A stretch of DNA of 43,700 bases from a virus: the IMG/VR virus record IMGVR_UViG_3300036851_000239, positions 1-43,700 of that record; one strand, given 5' to 3'. The first letter of the stretch is position 1. Each line of letters starts with the position of its first letter. The position numbers and the translations under genes are program-made. Shown here piece after piece: positions 1 to 7,331 of this stretch. Below the pieces are notes generated by a model. It did not search any database, was not told where the DNA came from, and saw only the letters and a program-made list of their open reading frames with translations.

Positions 1-184
1 GTGAACGACTGATACTCGAACGGCGCAATCGTTGGCAGTTGCGGTGCCGAGAACTCGGGCACGGGTCCGAGCAAGTCGGAGAGGTTCCGGAATGCCTGAC
101 CATACGCTGGTGCTTGGAACGAGCCAGGATACCCTTGCAGGAGCGGCCCGAGGTCAAAGGACGGCGTCCCTCTCGGCTCCGGGT
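1..184. repeat. Terminal direct repeat, left copy (circular assembly overlap)
   Basis: These 184 bases recur at 43517-43700. The only difference I see is position 57 (G) against 43573 (T). On the coding (minus) strand this is a Pro CCC versus CCA change in the same gene, so it is synonymous. This is the usual sign of a circular or terminally redundant phage genome whose contig ends overlap. It could be a physical terminal repeat, but a headful-packaging P22-like phage would give a circular map instead. The difference may be population polymorphism or a base error. Confidence 0.93.
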
Positions 185-395
185 CAATCCGAGGCCCCGG
201 CCCTGGTGGTGGCGGAGGTGGCGTTCCACCAGTCGGCGGCAACGAGGCATCAATCGGATCGCCGTACGGTGTCCCGCCCAGTATCGGCAGATCTGGCTCT
301 CCAGGCGGCATTCCGTACTCGGGATCGCCGAGTTCTCGCCCCCACGGGTCACGAGGATCCTGATCCGGCTCAAGTTCAAGGTTACGTCTCGCCAT
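1..395 (-). CDS. Virion/ejection-type structural protein, N-terminal part (continues at 43516)
   Basis: ATG at 393-395, preceded on the minus strand by a GAGGTAGAG-like ribosome site and 7 bases after the stop of the upstream gene. The frame is open to the window edge. Through the terminal repeat it continues at 43516 and stops at 43039, giving about 290 residues in all. The N-terminal third is Pro/Gly-rich (a PPPPPPGPGP run) and looks disordered. The rest resembles a podovirus virion protein with a conserved block on the other side of the junction (see 43039-43700). It lies between other ejection-type proteins. Confidence 0.85.
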   Translation of the reverse strand, partial: MARRNLELEPDQDPRDPWGRELGDPEYGMPPGEPDLPILGGTPYGDPIDASLPPTGGTPPPPPPGPGPRIDPEPRGTPSFDLGPLLQGYPGSFQAPAYGQAFRNLSDLLGPVPEFSAPQLPTIAPFEYQSF

Positions 396-402
396 TTGGT
401 CT

Positions 403-1284
403 CTACCTCACAAGATCAGCGAGTGACCGACGTGTCGTGGCCCTGCTCACCGGTGCCGTCTGCGCCATCGGTTGATTGGGGTTGAAGAGCAAGCTCGAAA
501 GCGTCTGATACCCGCGCTCTGCGCCCTGCCTGAATGGCGTTAGCCGCCCTTCGCGCTCCCGCTCCCGCAACAGCCGCAACTGCCGGTCCTCTTCCGCGCG
601 CGTGCGGTCTTCGTTCTCGAGGCCCCACATGCGCTCGCGCTCTTTCAGATATTCCGCGTAATCACGAGCGTCCTGCTGCTTCAGGAACTCCAAGGCCTGC
701 TGGTTGTATTGGCTCTGGAGATCCATGCCTCGGTTCGCCGCACGACTCTGGAGGCCCGCGCCGACGAGATTGCCAGCCAAGTCCGTGAGTTGCGCTCCGC
801 CTGGCGAGCCGAAGAACTTGCCCAGCGTTGAAAAGAGACCACCCTTCACGGCTGCTCCTGTCCCGGCCGCGGTGCCGGTGCCCAACATCCCGGCCGCGCC
901 GGGGCCTGTCAGACCTGCTGTCTCGAACCCCCACGCTGCAGGCATCGCTCCGGCCGCACCGCCGGCGCCGCCGATCAAGCCAGGCATGACACCGGGGATG
1001 CCGAACGCCGCCAAAGCAGCGCCCCCGACGACCGGTCCCCACTTCTTGGCCTGCTTCCCGAAGCCCTCGTTTTCGTTCATGTTCCCGGCTGGGTCGATCT
1101 CGACGCCTTTCGGGAACTGCACGCCCATCTGCTGCTGGATCGTGCGCTGGACCTGTTTGCGCTGCTGATCGCTGAGGCGAAATGGGCTATTCGGGTTGAT
1201 CCCCACGCTGGCGAGAATGGAGCGATACTGCGGGCTCGATCTCCATTGCTCGTTCCACGCGTTGATCTGTTGGCTGCTCGCCAT
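403..1284 (-). CDS. Gly/Ala-rich putative DNA-ejection (internal virion) protein
   Basis: 293 residues. Residues about 80-165 are very rich in Gly and Ala with hydrophobic stretches (GGAALAAFGIPGVMPGLIGG), like membrane-inserting internal virion proteins of short-tailed phages. Residues about 180-260 are highly charged and predicted helical (KERERMWGLENEDRTRAEED). The position after the P22 gp10-like tail gene, in front of two more long helical proteins, matches the gp7/gp20/gp16 ejection-protein block of P22-type phages. The assignment rests on context and composition; I recognise no specific family. The start abuts the stop of the upstream HNH gene. Confidence 0.6.
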   Translation of the reverse strand: MASSQQINAWNEQWRSSPQYRSILASVGINPNSPFRLSDQQRKQVQRTIQQQMGVQFPKGVEIDPAGNMNENEGFGKQAKKWGPVVGGAALAAFGIPGVMPGLIGGAGGAAGAMPAAWGFETAGLTGPGAAGMLGTGTAAGTGAAVKGGLFSTLGKFFGSPGGAQLTDLAGNLVGAGLQSRAANRGMDLQSQYNQQALEFLKQQDARDYAEYLKERERMWGLENEDRTRAEEDRQLRLLREREREGRLTPFRQGAERGYQTLSSLLFNPNQPMAQTAPVSRATTRRSLADLVR

Positions 1285-1743
1285 CTATGCGGCCTCGCTC
1301 CGAAGCCTGCGCCTGCGTTCCTTTTGATACTCGGCGTTACACACACGGCAGTGCCTACTCCCGTCCTTAGAGACGTAAGTATTCGCGACATCAAATGGAT
1401 GGCCTTTGTCGCACGCCTGCCGCATGCGAAGCGCGGTCGCTCGCGTGTTGTTGTATCGACCGCGACGGACCGTCCGCATCACGTTCTCGGCGTGCGTGAC
1501 CACCTCCAAATGGGCAGGGTTCACGCATGCCCGATTGCTGCACAGGTGGTCGAGTTCCTTTCCGCCCTGGATCGGACCTACCCAGTGCTCGTAAGCAATC
1601 CGGTGTGGCTTTCTGGTCTGCCGCCGATACCGCATGGCTCCATACCCAGTCCGCTTATCCGTGCAGCCTGTCCACATCCAACAACCACCGGCATCGCGCT
1701 TGTCCACCTTTGCCGTGAATCGCTGAAGTTCTTCAGTAGTCAT
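1285..1743 (-). CDS. HNH endonuclease (HNH_3, homing-type)
   Basis: 152 residues. The N-terminal half has the fold pattern of HNH_3 homing enzymes: CWMWTGCTDKRTGYG, then HRIAYEHWVG, then the catalytic block ELDHLCSNRACVNPAHLEVVT. The histidines in DHLC and NPAHLEVV are the expected HNH positions. A C-terminal Cys cluster (CDKGHPF and CRVCNAEY) probably binds zinc. It sits as an insert between two virion genes with almost no spacing, typical of free-standing homing endonucleases in late operons. It probably cuts phage-lacking alleles of this locus and has no structural role. Confidence 0.88.
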   Translation of the reverse strand: MTTEELQRFTAKVDKRDAGGCWMWTGCTDKRTGYGAMRYRRQTRKPHRIAYEHWVGPIQGGKELDHLCSNRACVNPAHLEVVTHAENVMRTVRRGRYNNTRATALRMRQACDKGHPFDVANTYVSKDGSRHCRVCNAEYQKERRRRLRSEAA

Positions 1744-1745
1744 TG

Positions 1746-2252
1746 CTAATCAGGCAGTTTCTCCACGACTATTTCGAGCTTGAACAGCATTGCGGTTGCA
1801 CCAACCGAGGTATAGATCGCTTCATAAGTTATCGCCGCGTTCGCATCGATCGCCAGCAAGAGCGTGCGTTGCTCGAATGTGCTGGTGGTGTTGCCGGTCA
1901 GGTTCGTTCCCGCACTCGTGAGGGCTACGCTGCCATCCGTCCAGCCGATCACGATCTGAATCTCGCTCGAGGTGGTCGCCGCCCGCGTCACGCGCACGAA
2001 ATAGCTGACGCGGTATAGACCGGCCGTCAGATCGGGCATCGGCACCGGCGTCGCGGCGATGTCCGCGCCCTGCGCTGAGAGCGACACGGTCGCCAGTTGT
2101 TCCGGCGTGTCGTCGGTCCGCTGCTGCTGCTCGATCAGCCAATCGACGATTTCTTGGCTGAAATACGGACTGCGCACCTTGCGACCCGTGTTGCGGTCGA
2201 CGGTTTCCGGTGAGACTGGCGCATCGTGCGGAAATGGTGAGGTATTCGGCAC
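1746..2252 (-). CDS. Putative minor virion protein
   Basis: 168 residues, GTG start directly after the stop of the gp10-like gene. The N-terminus has a short PYFSQEIVDWLIEQQQ helix. The rest is beta-rich with Thr/Ser/Ala (YRVSYFVRVTRAATTSSEIQ, then TLLLAIDANAAITYEAIYT), the composition of a virion beta-sandwich. It lies between the packaged-DNA stabilisation protein and the ejection block. I do not recognise a family. A tail needle or accessory head-tail protein is possible, but the sequence does not show the long coiled coil of P22 gp26. Confidence 0.55.
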   Translation of the reverse strand: MPNTSPFPHDAPVSPETVDRNTGRKVRSPYFSQEIVDWLIEQQQRTDDTPEQLATVSLSAQGADIAATPVPMPDLTAGLYRVSYFVRVTRAATTSSEIQIVIGWTDGSVALTSAGTNLTGNTTSTFEQRTLLLAIDANAAITYEAIYTSVGATAMLFKLEIVVEKLPD

Positions 2253-3674
2253 TCACGCAGCCGCCCTTCTCACATCAGCGATGAGATCCAACCACCGCCA
2301 CGCTACCGGATCGGTGGCCACGAGCTCAGGCACCATGTTGCGACCGCTTCCGCAGTTGTTCCAGATCACCCGCTGACCGTAGGCCCCTTGCACACCAGCG
2401 GAACGCGTGCGCTGATTCCCCCAAATCTTTCCGCCTGTCTTCGACATCCGCATCAACACGCTCGGGTCGCTGCCCTGCCCGCTGGTCAAGCCAAGGCCAG
2501 GCTCGAGATGCAACTGCAGCCGGTCGACAAAGAGCCGCTTCTGCTCGTCTGCGAGAATCGGCGGGATACGCATCCGCCGCAGGACATCGCCGTCCGCATC
2601 GGTGTAGAGATCGCTCGCCATCCGGTAGGTCGTCCCATTGCCCGCATGCAATACGAGGTGCCGGTTGAACACGTGCGTGTGATACTGCGGCCCCCACGCG
2701 GTAAACATGGTCCCGTCCCACGACGCTCGTTCGTGCCACATGCCTTCCGTGCGGTCGTAGACCCACGTCGCGTTGGCAGATGGGAAGTTCAATACATAGA
2801 AGTCGTGGCCCTGGTCCTGATAGCTCCACCCGACCGCATCATTGATGCGCGAGTACTTACTGATTGCCTGCTCGACTGGTTCGGTGCTGACGACCGTTGG
2901 GTTGTAGCCGAGTGCCTCCACGACCTGCCCATCCCCGTTTTTGTTGTGGGTCAGCCACATAATGGCGGCCCCGCAACGTTTCAACGAGAAGGGCGCGGCA
3001 ATCCCATACGGAATCTGCACGCCCGTGATAGGCGCGAACGGAAACGGGGAGTTGCCGGCGTTGTACCACACGTCGCCTGTGAAGTCGCCAATCAGAAAGA
3101 TGCGCGGATACTTGACCAGCATCGCCTTCCACGGGTCCGAGGCTGTCGACCGCTGGGCGATTTGCGTCCCGTCCCACGTGGTACCGTCCAGGGCATTTGA
3201 AATCTTCAGCGTGGACGTCACGCCGTCGAGCGCAAGGAAGCGCTCGTCCATGTAGCCGCCCATCGTCACGTCTGAGACGACCGACGTCAGCACGTTGGTA
3301 TTCAAATTTAGGATGTAGCCGGTATCGCCGGAGGTAATAAAGAGCTGGTCTCCAGCATCACCGTTTGTGCAGTGCGTTGATGGGTTTCCGTCCACGGCCA
3401 CGGTCCCGCGGCTGGTCGTTGTCCCGTCCGCATTGACTTCGTATTCGGTCGGGCCAATCGTGGCGAAGCACCGTTCCGTCCCGTTGATGGTGTGGCTGAA
3501 GATGCCGCGCCCTGGGCTCTCCGGAGCTGAACGGAACGTCGCTAGGCCGGGTGTTGGATAGAGCTTGTATTCCTGGCCGACACGCTGACTGTAAAGATTT
3601 ACACAGCGTTCCGGTGAGGCCAGCAGGCTCTGGCTTGCTAGCATCGTTGGGCCGGCGAAGCGAGGCCATCTCAT
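2253..3674 (-). CDS. P22 gp10-like tail accessory / packaged DNA stabilisation protein
   Basis: 473 residues, close to the length of P22 gp10. It opens with a typical MLASQSLLASPERCVNLY segment and a short PTPGLATF stretch, followed by repeated beta blades (GDQLFITSGDTGYILN; YPRIFLIGDFTGDVWY) as in the phage stabilisation protein family. In P22, gp10 closes the portal/gp4 channel after packaging and carries the tailspikes. The gene directly follows the gp4-like gene (5-base gap), the same order as in P22. Family assignment is from remembered pattern and context. Confidence 0.8.
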   Translation of the reverse strand: MRWPRFAGPTMLASQSLLASPERCVNLYSQRVGQEYKLYPTPGLATFRSAPESPGRGIFSHTINGTERCFATIGPTEYEVNADGTTTSRGTVAVDGNPSTHCTNGDAGDQLFITSGDTGYILNLNTNVLTSVVSDVTMGGYMDERFLALDGVTSTLKISNALDGTTWDGTQIAQRSTASDPWKAMLVKYPRIFLIGDFTGDVWYNAGNSPFPFAPITGVQIPYGIAAPFSLKRCGAAIMWLTHNKNGDGQVVEALGYNPTVVSTEPVEQAISKYSRINDAVGWSYQDQGHDFYVLNFPSANATWVYDRTEGMWHERASWDGTMFTAWGPQYHTHVFNRHLVLHAGNGTTYRMASDLYTDADGDVLRRMRIPPILADEQKRLFVDRLQLHLEPGLGLTSGQGSDPSVLMRMSKTGGKIWGNQRTRSAGVQGAYGQRVIWNNCGSGRNMVPELVATDPVAWRWLDLIADVRRAAA

Positions 3675-3678
3675 CGCG

Positions 3679-4416
3679 TCAGAACTCTCCGCTCGTGAAG
3701 CGCATCCTTGACAGTGTTCCGACGCGACGTGTCAAGGCGCCGTCGATGACGACATGTGATGGCCTGAAATTGCCTCGCTTGATGTCATCCAGGCTTGTCT
3801 TCGCCAGCATCGCAAGATTCTGCGGTGGCGTGGCCCCTGGATAGTGCGCGGAAAGCTCCATCGCGAGGTTGTAGACAATCGCCCGCCGATAGCCCGGCGG
3901 GAAGGTGTAGACCGTGCTCAAGTCTGCAAACTCCGTGAGCGCGGTCGGCGTGTAGAGCACGAGTTGCGTAGTCCCGACATTTGGGATCGGCAGCGGATAG
4001 ACGCGCCCGAGGCCAGCAGACCAGTTGTGGTCGTACCAGATACCTTGAGCGTAGGTGCTCTGAAACGTCTTCTGCGGCCACGCCTCGTATTCGTCGTCGC
4101 TGAACACCTTAATCGGCGCCTCAACTGGGGTCGCAGCGCCCGTGTCGAGGATCAGGCCCGCATGGTCAATCCAGAGTGGGCGTGCCATAGGGATGTTTGC
4201 GCCTGGGCCAATCGTGTAACTGGCCAACCCACTGGTGAGTGTGAGTGTCGTGCGCGCGAGAAAGTAGATGGTGTGTCGCTGGGTGCCGAGGCCATCCACC
4301 CAGCGGTTGAGCACGTCGAACGCGGTTTCCCCGTCTTCGGAGCTTGGGTCCTCCGTTGGGTCGATGACTCCAAGGAGTTTCAGCGCGGCGGCGGCGAAGT
4401 CGTTGGCGCTCGGCAC
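3679..4416 (-). CDS. P22 gp4-like head-tail adaptor
   Basis: 245 residues; GTG start with a GAGG ribosome site. It begins with a helix (FAAAALKLLGVIDPTEDPSSED) and AFDVLNRWVDGLGTQR, followed by TLTLTSGLASYTIGPGANI, all typical of P22 gp4-type tail accessory factors. That family binds the portal ring and provides the attachment site for gp10. The C-terminal part YRRAIVYNLAMELSAHYPG is the helical portal-facing region. P22 gp4 also has peptidoglycan-hydrolase activity; I cannot judge that here. Directly upstream of the gp10-like gene. Confidence 0.8.
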   Translation of the reverse strand: MPSANDFAAAALKLLGVIDPTEDPSSEDGETAFDVLNRWVDGLGTQRHTIYFLARTTLTLTSGLASYTIGPGANIPMARPLWIDHAGLILDTGAATPVEAPIKVFSDDEYEAWPQKTFQSTYAQGIWYDHNWSAGLGRVYPLPIPNVGTTQLVLYTPTALTEFADLSTVYTFPPGYRRAIVYNLAMELSAHYPGATPPQNLAMLAKTSLDDIKRGNFRPSHVVIDGALTRRVGTLSRMRFTSGEF

Positions 4417-4422
4417 GTCGCC

Positions 4423-4755
4423 TCAGAAGCGCCCGGCCGCTTCTGACCCCTGCATGATGGCCTGCACGGTGCCAGAGGTCGCCGTCGAGAACCGTGCCCG
4501 CACCGCCTCAAAACCAGCGCAGTTGGCGGACCATGCTCCATTCGCCGTCGCGGAACTCGCAGCCGTGGCGCTCGCAGCCGGAACCATGTTGAAGGCCACC
4601 CACGTGTTCCCATCGACCGTCGCTTCGAAGGACACGGTACCAGTCCACGTCCCCAGCAATTGCAGGGCGACACCCGCGAGCCCGCGTGCGCTGATGGAGA
4701 TCAGTTCGTCGGTCGCATCCAGAAACAGCGGGCCTACTCGGGGGGCATTGGTCAT
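4423..4755 (-). CDS. Small putative virion protein
   Basis: 110 residues starting at the ATG at 4753-4755, which overlaps the TGA of the preceding 59-residue gene (ATGA), so translation is probably coupled. The sequence is beta-rich and Ala/Thr-rich (GLAGVALQLLGTWTGTVSFEATVDGNTW), consistent with a small beta-sandwich that decorates or joins virion parts. I do not recognise a family. The more upstream in-frame start would run deep into the 59-residue gene and was rejected. Confidence 0.6.
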   Translation of the reverse strand: MTNAPRVGPLFLDATDELISISARGLAGVALQLLGTWTGTVSFEATVDGNTWVAFNMVPAASATAASSATANGAWSANCAGFEAVRARFSTATSGTVQAIMQGSEAAGRF

Positions 4756-4931
4756 GTTTTGCGCTCCGTCCGTGGCTGCCAACCAGGCTTTGCTGGTGGC
4801 TGCGGTTCTGGTGGCGGAAACTTCGTCGGCGTGTCGACCCACCCGTCGCCGAGTGCGTTGAGCGTCGCCTCGTCCACGAACTTGCGCCCGCTAGGTGCCA
4901 GCGTGGGGTGATACAAGAACGTTGGATGCAT
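4752..4931 (-). CDS. Small phage protein (59 aa), unknown function
   Basis: 59 residues, MHPTFLYHPTLAPSGRKF..., then LGDGWVDTPTKFPPPEP. Proteins of this type, with FLYHP near the start and a GWVDTPAKF-like centre, are common small genes beside head or tail genes of many phages, but the role is unknown. The ATG overlaps the upstream stop (TGATG) and the stop overlaps the next ATG (ATGA), so it sits in a tightly coupled chain. The Pro-rich C-terminus is probably flexible. Confidence 0.65.
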   Translation of the reverse strand: MHPTFLYHPTLAPSGRKFVDEATLNALGDGWVDTPTKFPPPEPQPPAKPGWQPRTERKT

Positions 4932-5410
4932 CAGGCAACCACCGCTACGTCAGGCTCTTCCACCATCACTTCGCGCTTGAGTAGTTCGACCGTGTTCTGG
5001 AACGCCCGCTCCAGTAGTTCCGGCGGCAACGCCAACGCGTAGACACTGCCACTCCTCGCCATCCCGGCCATGACGCAATCGGCGATGAAGTCAAGCACGT
5101 CAATCAGGTTCACGTCCGTCGGCACGCCATCTTCCATCGTCAAGTGATGGCGATTGAGCTTTCGGTGGCGGTCCCACCAGCTGGTTTGCTTGAACCCAGT
5201 CAGAAAGTCAGCGTGGAAACCATCGATGTCGGTCAACTTGTCGGGATCGTGGCGCTGTCCGGCCTCGCACACACGCGCCATGAAGAAATCCAGTGCACAC
5301 CGCACGTCATTGATGTGCTGCTTCGAGCTGGCGAGCAGCGTATCCTTCGACACGTTCGCGTAGTCGCAGGTGCGTGTGTCGGCTGTTGGGCTCTTGCGTA
5401 TACGAATCAT
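4931..5410 (-). CDS. DUF5662-like phage protein (HD-like helical)
   Basis: 159 residues, almost all helical. The pattern TLLASSKQHINDVRCALDFFMARV, then GQRHDPDKLTDIDGF, then RHKLNRHHL-type histidines and LIDVLDFIADCVMAG resembles the phage DUF5662 family, which has HD-phosphohydrolase-like His/Asp spacing. No reaction is established for the family as far as I know. It stands between the glycosyltransferase cassette and the tail genes, so it may belong to the accessory cassette. Confidence 0.55.
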   Translation of the reverse strand: MIRIRKSPTADTRTCDYANVSKDTLLASSKQHINDVRCALDFFMARVCEAGQRHDPDKLTDIDGFHADFLTGFKQTSWWDRHRKLNRHHLTMEDGVPTDVNLIDVLDFIADCVMAGMARSGSVYALALPPELLERAFQNTVELLKREVMVEEPDVAVVA

Positions 5411-5414
5411 CTGA

Positions 5415-6455
5415 TTACTCCGTTACTGGCAACGGCGCGGCGACAGGCATTGACATAACCGCGCACCATCGCGCTACCGCTGATCCGGTGACGATCGAGA
5501 TTCCAGTAAGCGCCGGGTAGAGGTGGTATTCGTGGATGAACTCACTCGTGGCGAACACGAACCGCGGAGCGACACAGATCGCAACCCAGCCAATCGCCCA
5601 CGTCAGCAGCGGTATCCTTCGCCGCGCCCAGACCGCCAACACGGCCACCGTCGCTGTCAGGAGACACGCTGCGGCCTTCCAATAGGACGAGAGGCCCACG
5701 ATGTCGTGGTCGATGGAGAGGCCAACAGGCCAGGCGTAGAGGGCCAGCAGATGCCAGACCGCGGTGGCTTGCAGGAGGAGAACCATCGGCAGGTCAAACA
5801 CAGGCCCGCCCGCCCCAGGCACCGTCGCGATCACATTCACCAAGCGTGGCCAGGCCACCGTCATCGCCAGCGTCAGGGCGCACAAAAGGGCACCCTGAAT
5901 CCATCTGGCCAACGGGATGTCTTGCCGAAAGACCCGCAGTGACAGGATGACGAGCGGGATCGCGATGAGGCCGATTTCCTTACTCATCGCCGCGGCGACG
6001 ATCGAGATAGCAGCGACCCCTGCGCGCCAGAGCCCAGGACGATCCGCCCATCCAAGCGCGGCCCAGACCGCCAGGAGCGTCCACAGCGCGACCAGGAGAT
6101 CGCCTCGGGCGCTCACGTAGCTGACGGCTTCGCTGTTTATGGGGTGCAGGAGAAAGACGGCTGCCGCGATGAGCGCCGCTGTCGGGGCGACGATCTCGCC
6201 CGCGACGGCATACACCAGCAGACCTGTCGTGAGATGCAGCCCGATGTTCGCGGCATGTTGCCGCCCAGCGTCTAGCCCGATCGCGTCCACGGTCCACTGC
6301 GAGAGGCCGCGGCCTGGTAGCGTCCACGCTGCCGGCGCCTCAAGCGCGTGGTCGTCTTCCCATACAAAGGACGCCCCGAGCGCCGGCCGGTAGAGCAGGA
6401 CCGTCAGGGCGCAGAGGCCGACGAGGAGGAGTCTGCGGATGTGCGCGTGATCCAT
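5415..6455 (-). CDS. GT-C membrane glycosyltransferase domain, TMTC/TPR-type (N-terminal part as separate gene)
   Basis: 346 residues with about nine hydrophobic segments. Motifs fit GT-C fold enzymes of the TMTC / bacterial TPR-glycosyltransferase type: a first loop FVWEDD (Asp34, Asp35, the expected acidic catalytic pair), HPINSEAVSY at 104-113 followed by SARGD at 115-119, SKEIGL at 158-163, and HEYHLYPAL near the end. Such enzymes use lipid-linked sugars and act on the periplasmic side. The family normally continues after this point into one last membrane helix and TPR repeats; here the ORF stops, and that part is encoded by the upstream gene 6404-6838. The start overlaps that gene by 52 bases. 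Role could be glycosylation of an exported protein or of the host surface. Confidence 0.75.
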   Translation of the reverse strand: MDHAHIRRLLLVGLCALTVLLYRPALGASFVWEDDHALEAPAAWTLPGRGLSQWTVDAIGLDAGRQHAANIGLHLTTGLLVYAVAGEIVAPTAALIAAAVFLLHPINSEAVSYVSARGDLLVALWTLLAVWAALGWADRPGLWRAGVAAISIVAAAMSKEIGLIAIPLVILSLRVFRQDIPLARWIQGALLCALTLAMTVAWPRLVNVIATVPGAGGPVFDLPMVLLLQATAVWHLLALYAWPVGLSIDHDIVGLSSYWKAAACLLTATVAVLAVWARRRIPLLTWAIGWVAICVAPRFVFATSEFIHEYHLYPALTGISIVTGSAVARWCAVMSMPVAAPLPVTE

Positions 6456-6838
6456 GTCAGCACTCGATGCGGGGTCTTGAACTGTGGTGCTCGCGCGATC
6501 ACTGTCTCGATGCGGAATCGTGCGTCGATCCAGTCCTTCCGATTCGCGGCGTTGATGGCCAGATTCGTTTCCGCGATGGCCCAGGCTAGGAGCCGTTCGT
6601 CAGGTGCGCGGCCGAGGCGCTGCGTGAGCTCGCTCGCATACCGCCACGCGTCGGCCGCCTTGCCGTATTGCCCGCGTCGCTGATACTGCTGCCCGAGATT
6701 GATCCACGGACGCGGCTTCTCTGGGCTATGCGCGACCGCCGTCGCCCAGAGACGCCGTTCATCCTGCCAGTCTGTCGCGCGGCTGTACGTGACGAGGGCG
6801 AGCCCCAGCAGCCACGCCCCAGTCACGCACCTACGCAT
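6404..6838 (-). CDS. TPR module of a TMTC-type glycosyltransferase (C-terminal part as separate, upstream gene)
   Basis: 144 residues; ATG at 6836-6838 overlaps the upstream TGA (TGATG). One N-terminal hydrophobic helix (VTGAWLLGLALVTYSR) is followed by ATDWQDERRLWATAV and then SPEKPRPWINLGQQYQRRGQ, a classic TPR. This junction (last membrane helix, R-x-x-W-x-D-E-x-x-LW, TPR) is what I expect at the C-terminus of TPR-containing GT-C glycosyltransferases. Here it is a separate gene translated before the catalytic part, so the two halves are split and in swapped order. The protein is probably anchored with TPRs in the periplasm and pairs with the 5415-6455 product. Confidence 0.75.
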   Translation of the reverse strand: MRRCVTGAWLLGLALVTYSRATDWQDERRLWATAVAHSPEKPRPWINLGQQYQRRGQYGKAADAWRYASELTQRLGRAPDERLLAWAIAETNLAINAANRKDWIDARFRIETVIARAPQFKTPHRVLTWITRTSADSSSSASAP

Positions 6839-7320
6839 CAAAAAGTGACCGGCCGAGAGTCGTACGTGACCGTCGCGGCACTTGTGCCGTTCCACGTGCT
6901 CGTCTCCGACCGACACGTCCAGAAGAACCCGCCCCGCACGTTGATCCACGGCATGAACGCGGCATCCCCAGACCCACGCGTGCAGTCCGCGCCGTAATCG
7001 GGATCGTTGGTGTGAAAATGATCCGATGCCCCAACGTAGACCCGGTCCGTGTTGTCATGCGCGCGCGCCCTCGTCCCGTTCTGGCCACGGCGTACGCTGA
7101 TGGCAGTACCGCTCACGGCAGTCACCAACGCTTGTTCTGAGTCAACCCACACGTAATCGCCCACGTCGAACCCGGTGGCGCTGGTCACGGAGAAAACCGT
7201 CGCCGTCTCTGAGGCATTGGCCGCCAGAGTCGTGGTGTTCATCAGCGTCTGAGCCTGAGCGGCTGAGACGCCGACGAGGAGCAGGAGTGCAATCAGTGCC
7301 GCGCGTCGTATGGTGTGCAT
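6838..7320 (-). CDS. Exported protein coupled to the glycosyltransferase genes
   Basis: 160 residues. The start is chosen at the second of two adjacent ATGs, 5 bases after GGAGG. Residues 1 to about 24 form a clear signal peptide (two Arg, ALIALLLLVGVSAA core, AQAQ cleavage region). The mature part is beta-rich with SVTSATGFDVGDYVWV and RRGQNGTRARAH motifs, the latter reminiscent of modules in phage fibre-like proteins, plus two Cys that could form a disulfide. Its stop overlaps the start of the TPR gene, which makes it a candidate substrate or partner of the glycosyltransferase. Mature function unknown. Confidence 0.7.
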   Translation of the reverse strand: MHTIRRAALIALLLLVGVSAAQAQTLMNTTTLAANASETATVFSVTSATGFDVGDYVWVDSEQALVTAVSGTAISVRRGQNGTRARAHDNTDRVYVGASDHFHTNDPDYGADCTRGSGDAAFMPWINVRGGFFWTCRSETSTWNGTSAATVTYDSRPVTF

Positions 7321-7331
7321 CATGTCCTCCC

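Noticed and set aside
32-485. Plus-strand ORFs at the left edge
   Set aside because: They are antisense shadows of the Pro-rich virion gene and lack ribosome sites or recognisable domains.
6404-6949. Longer form of the TPR gene
   Set aside because: The extra 37 residues read through the end of the exported-protein gene; the ATG at 6838 forms a TGATG overlap and begins exactly at the membrane helix.
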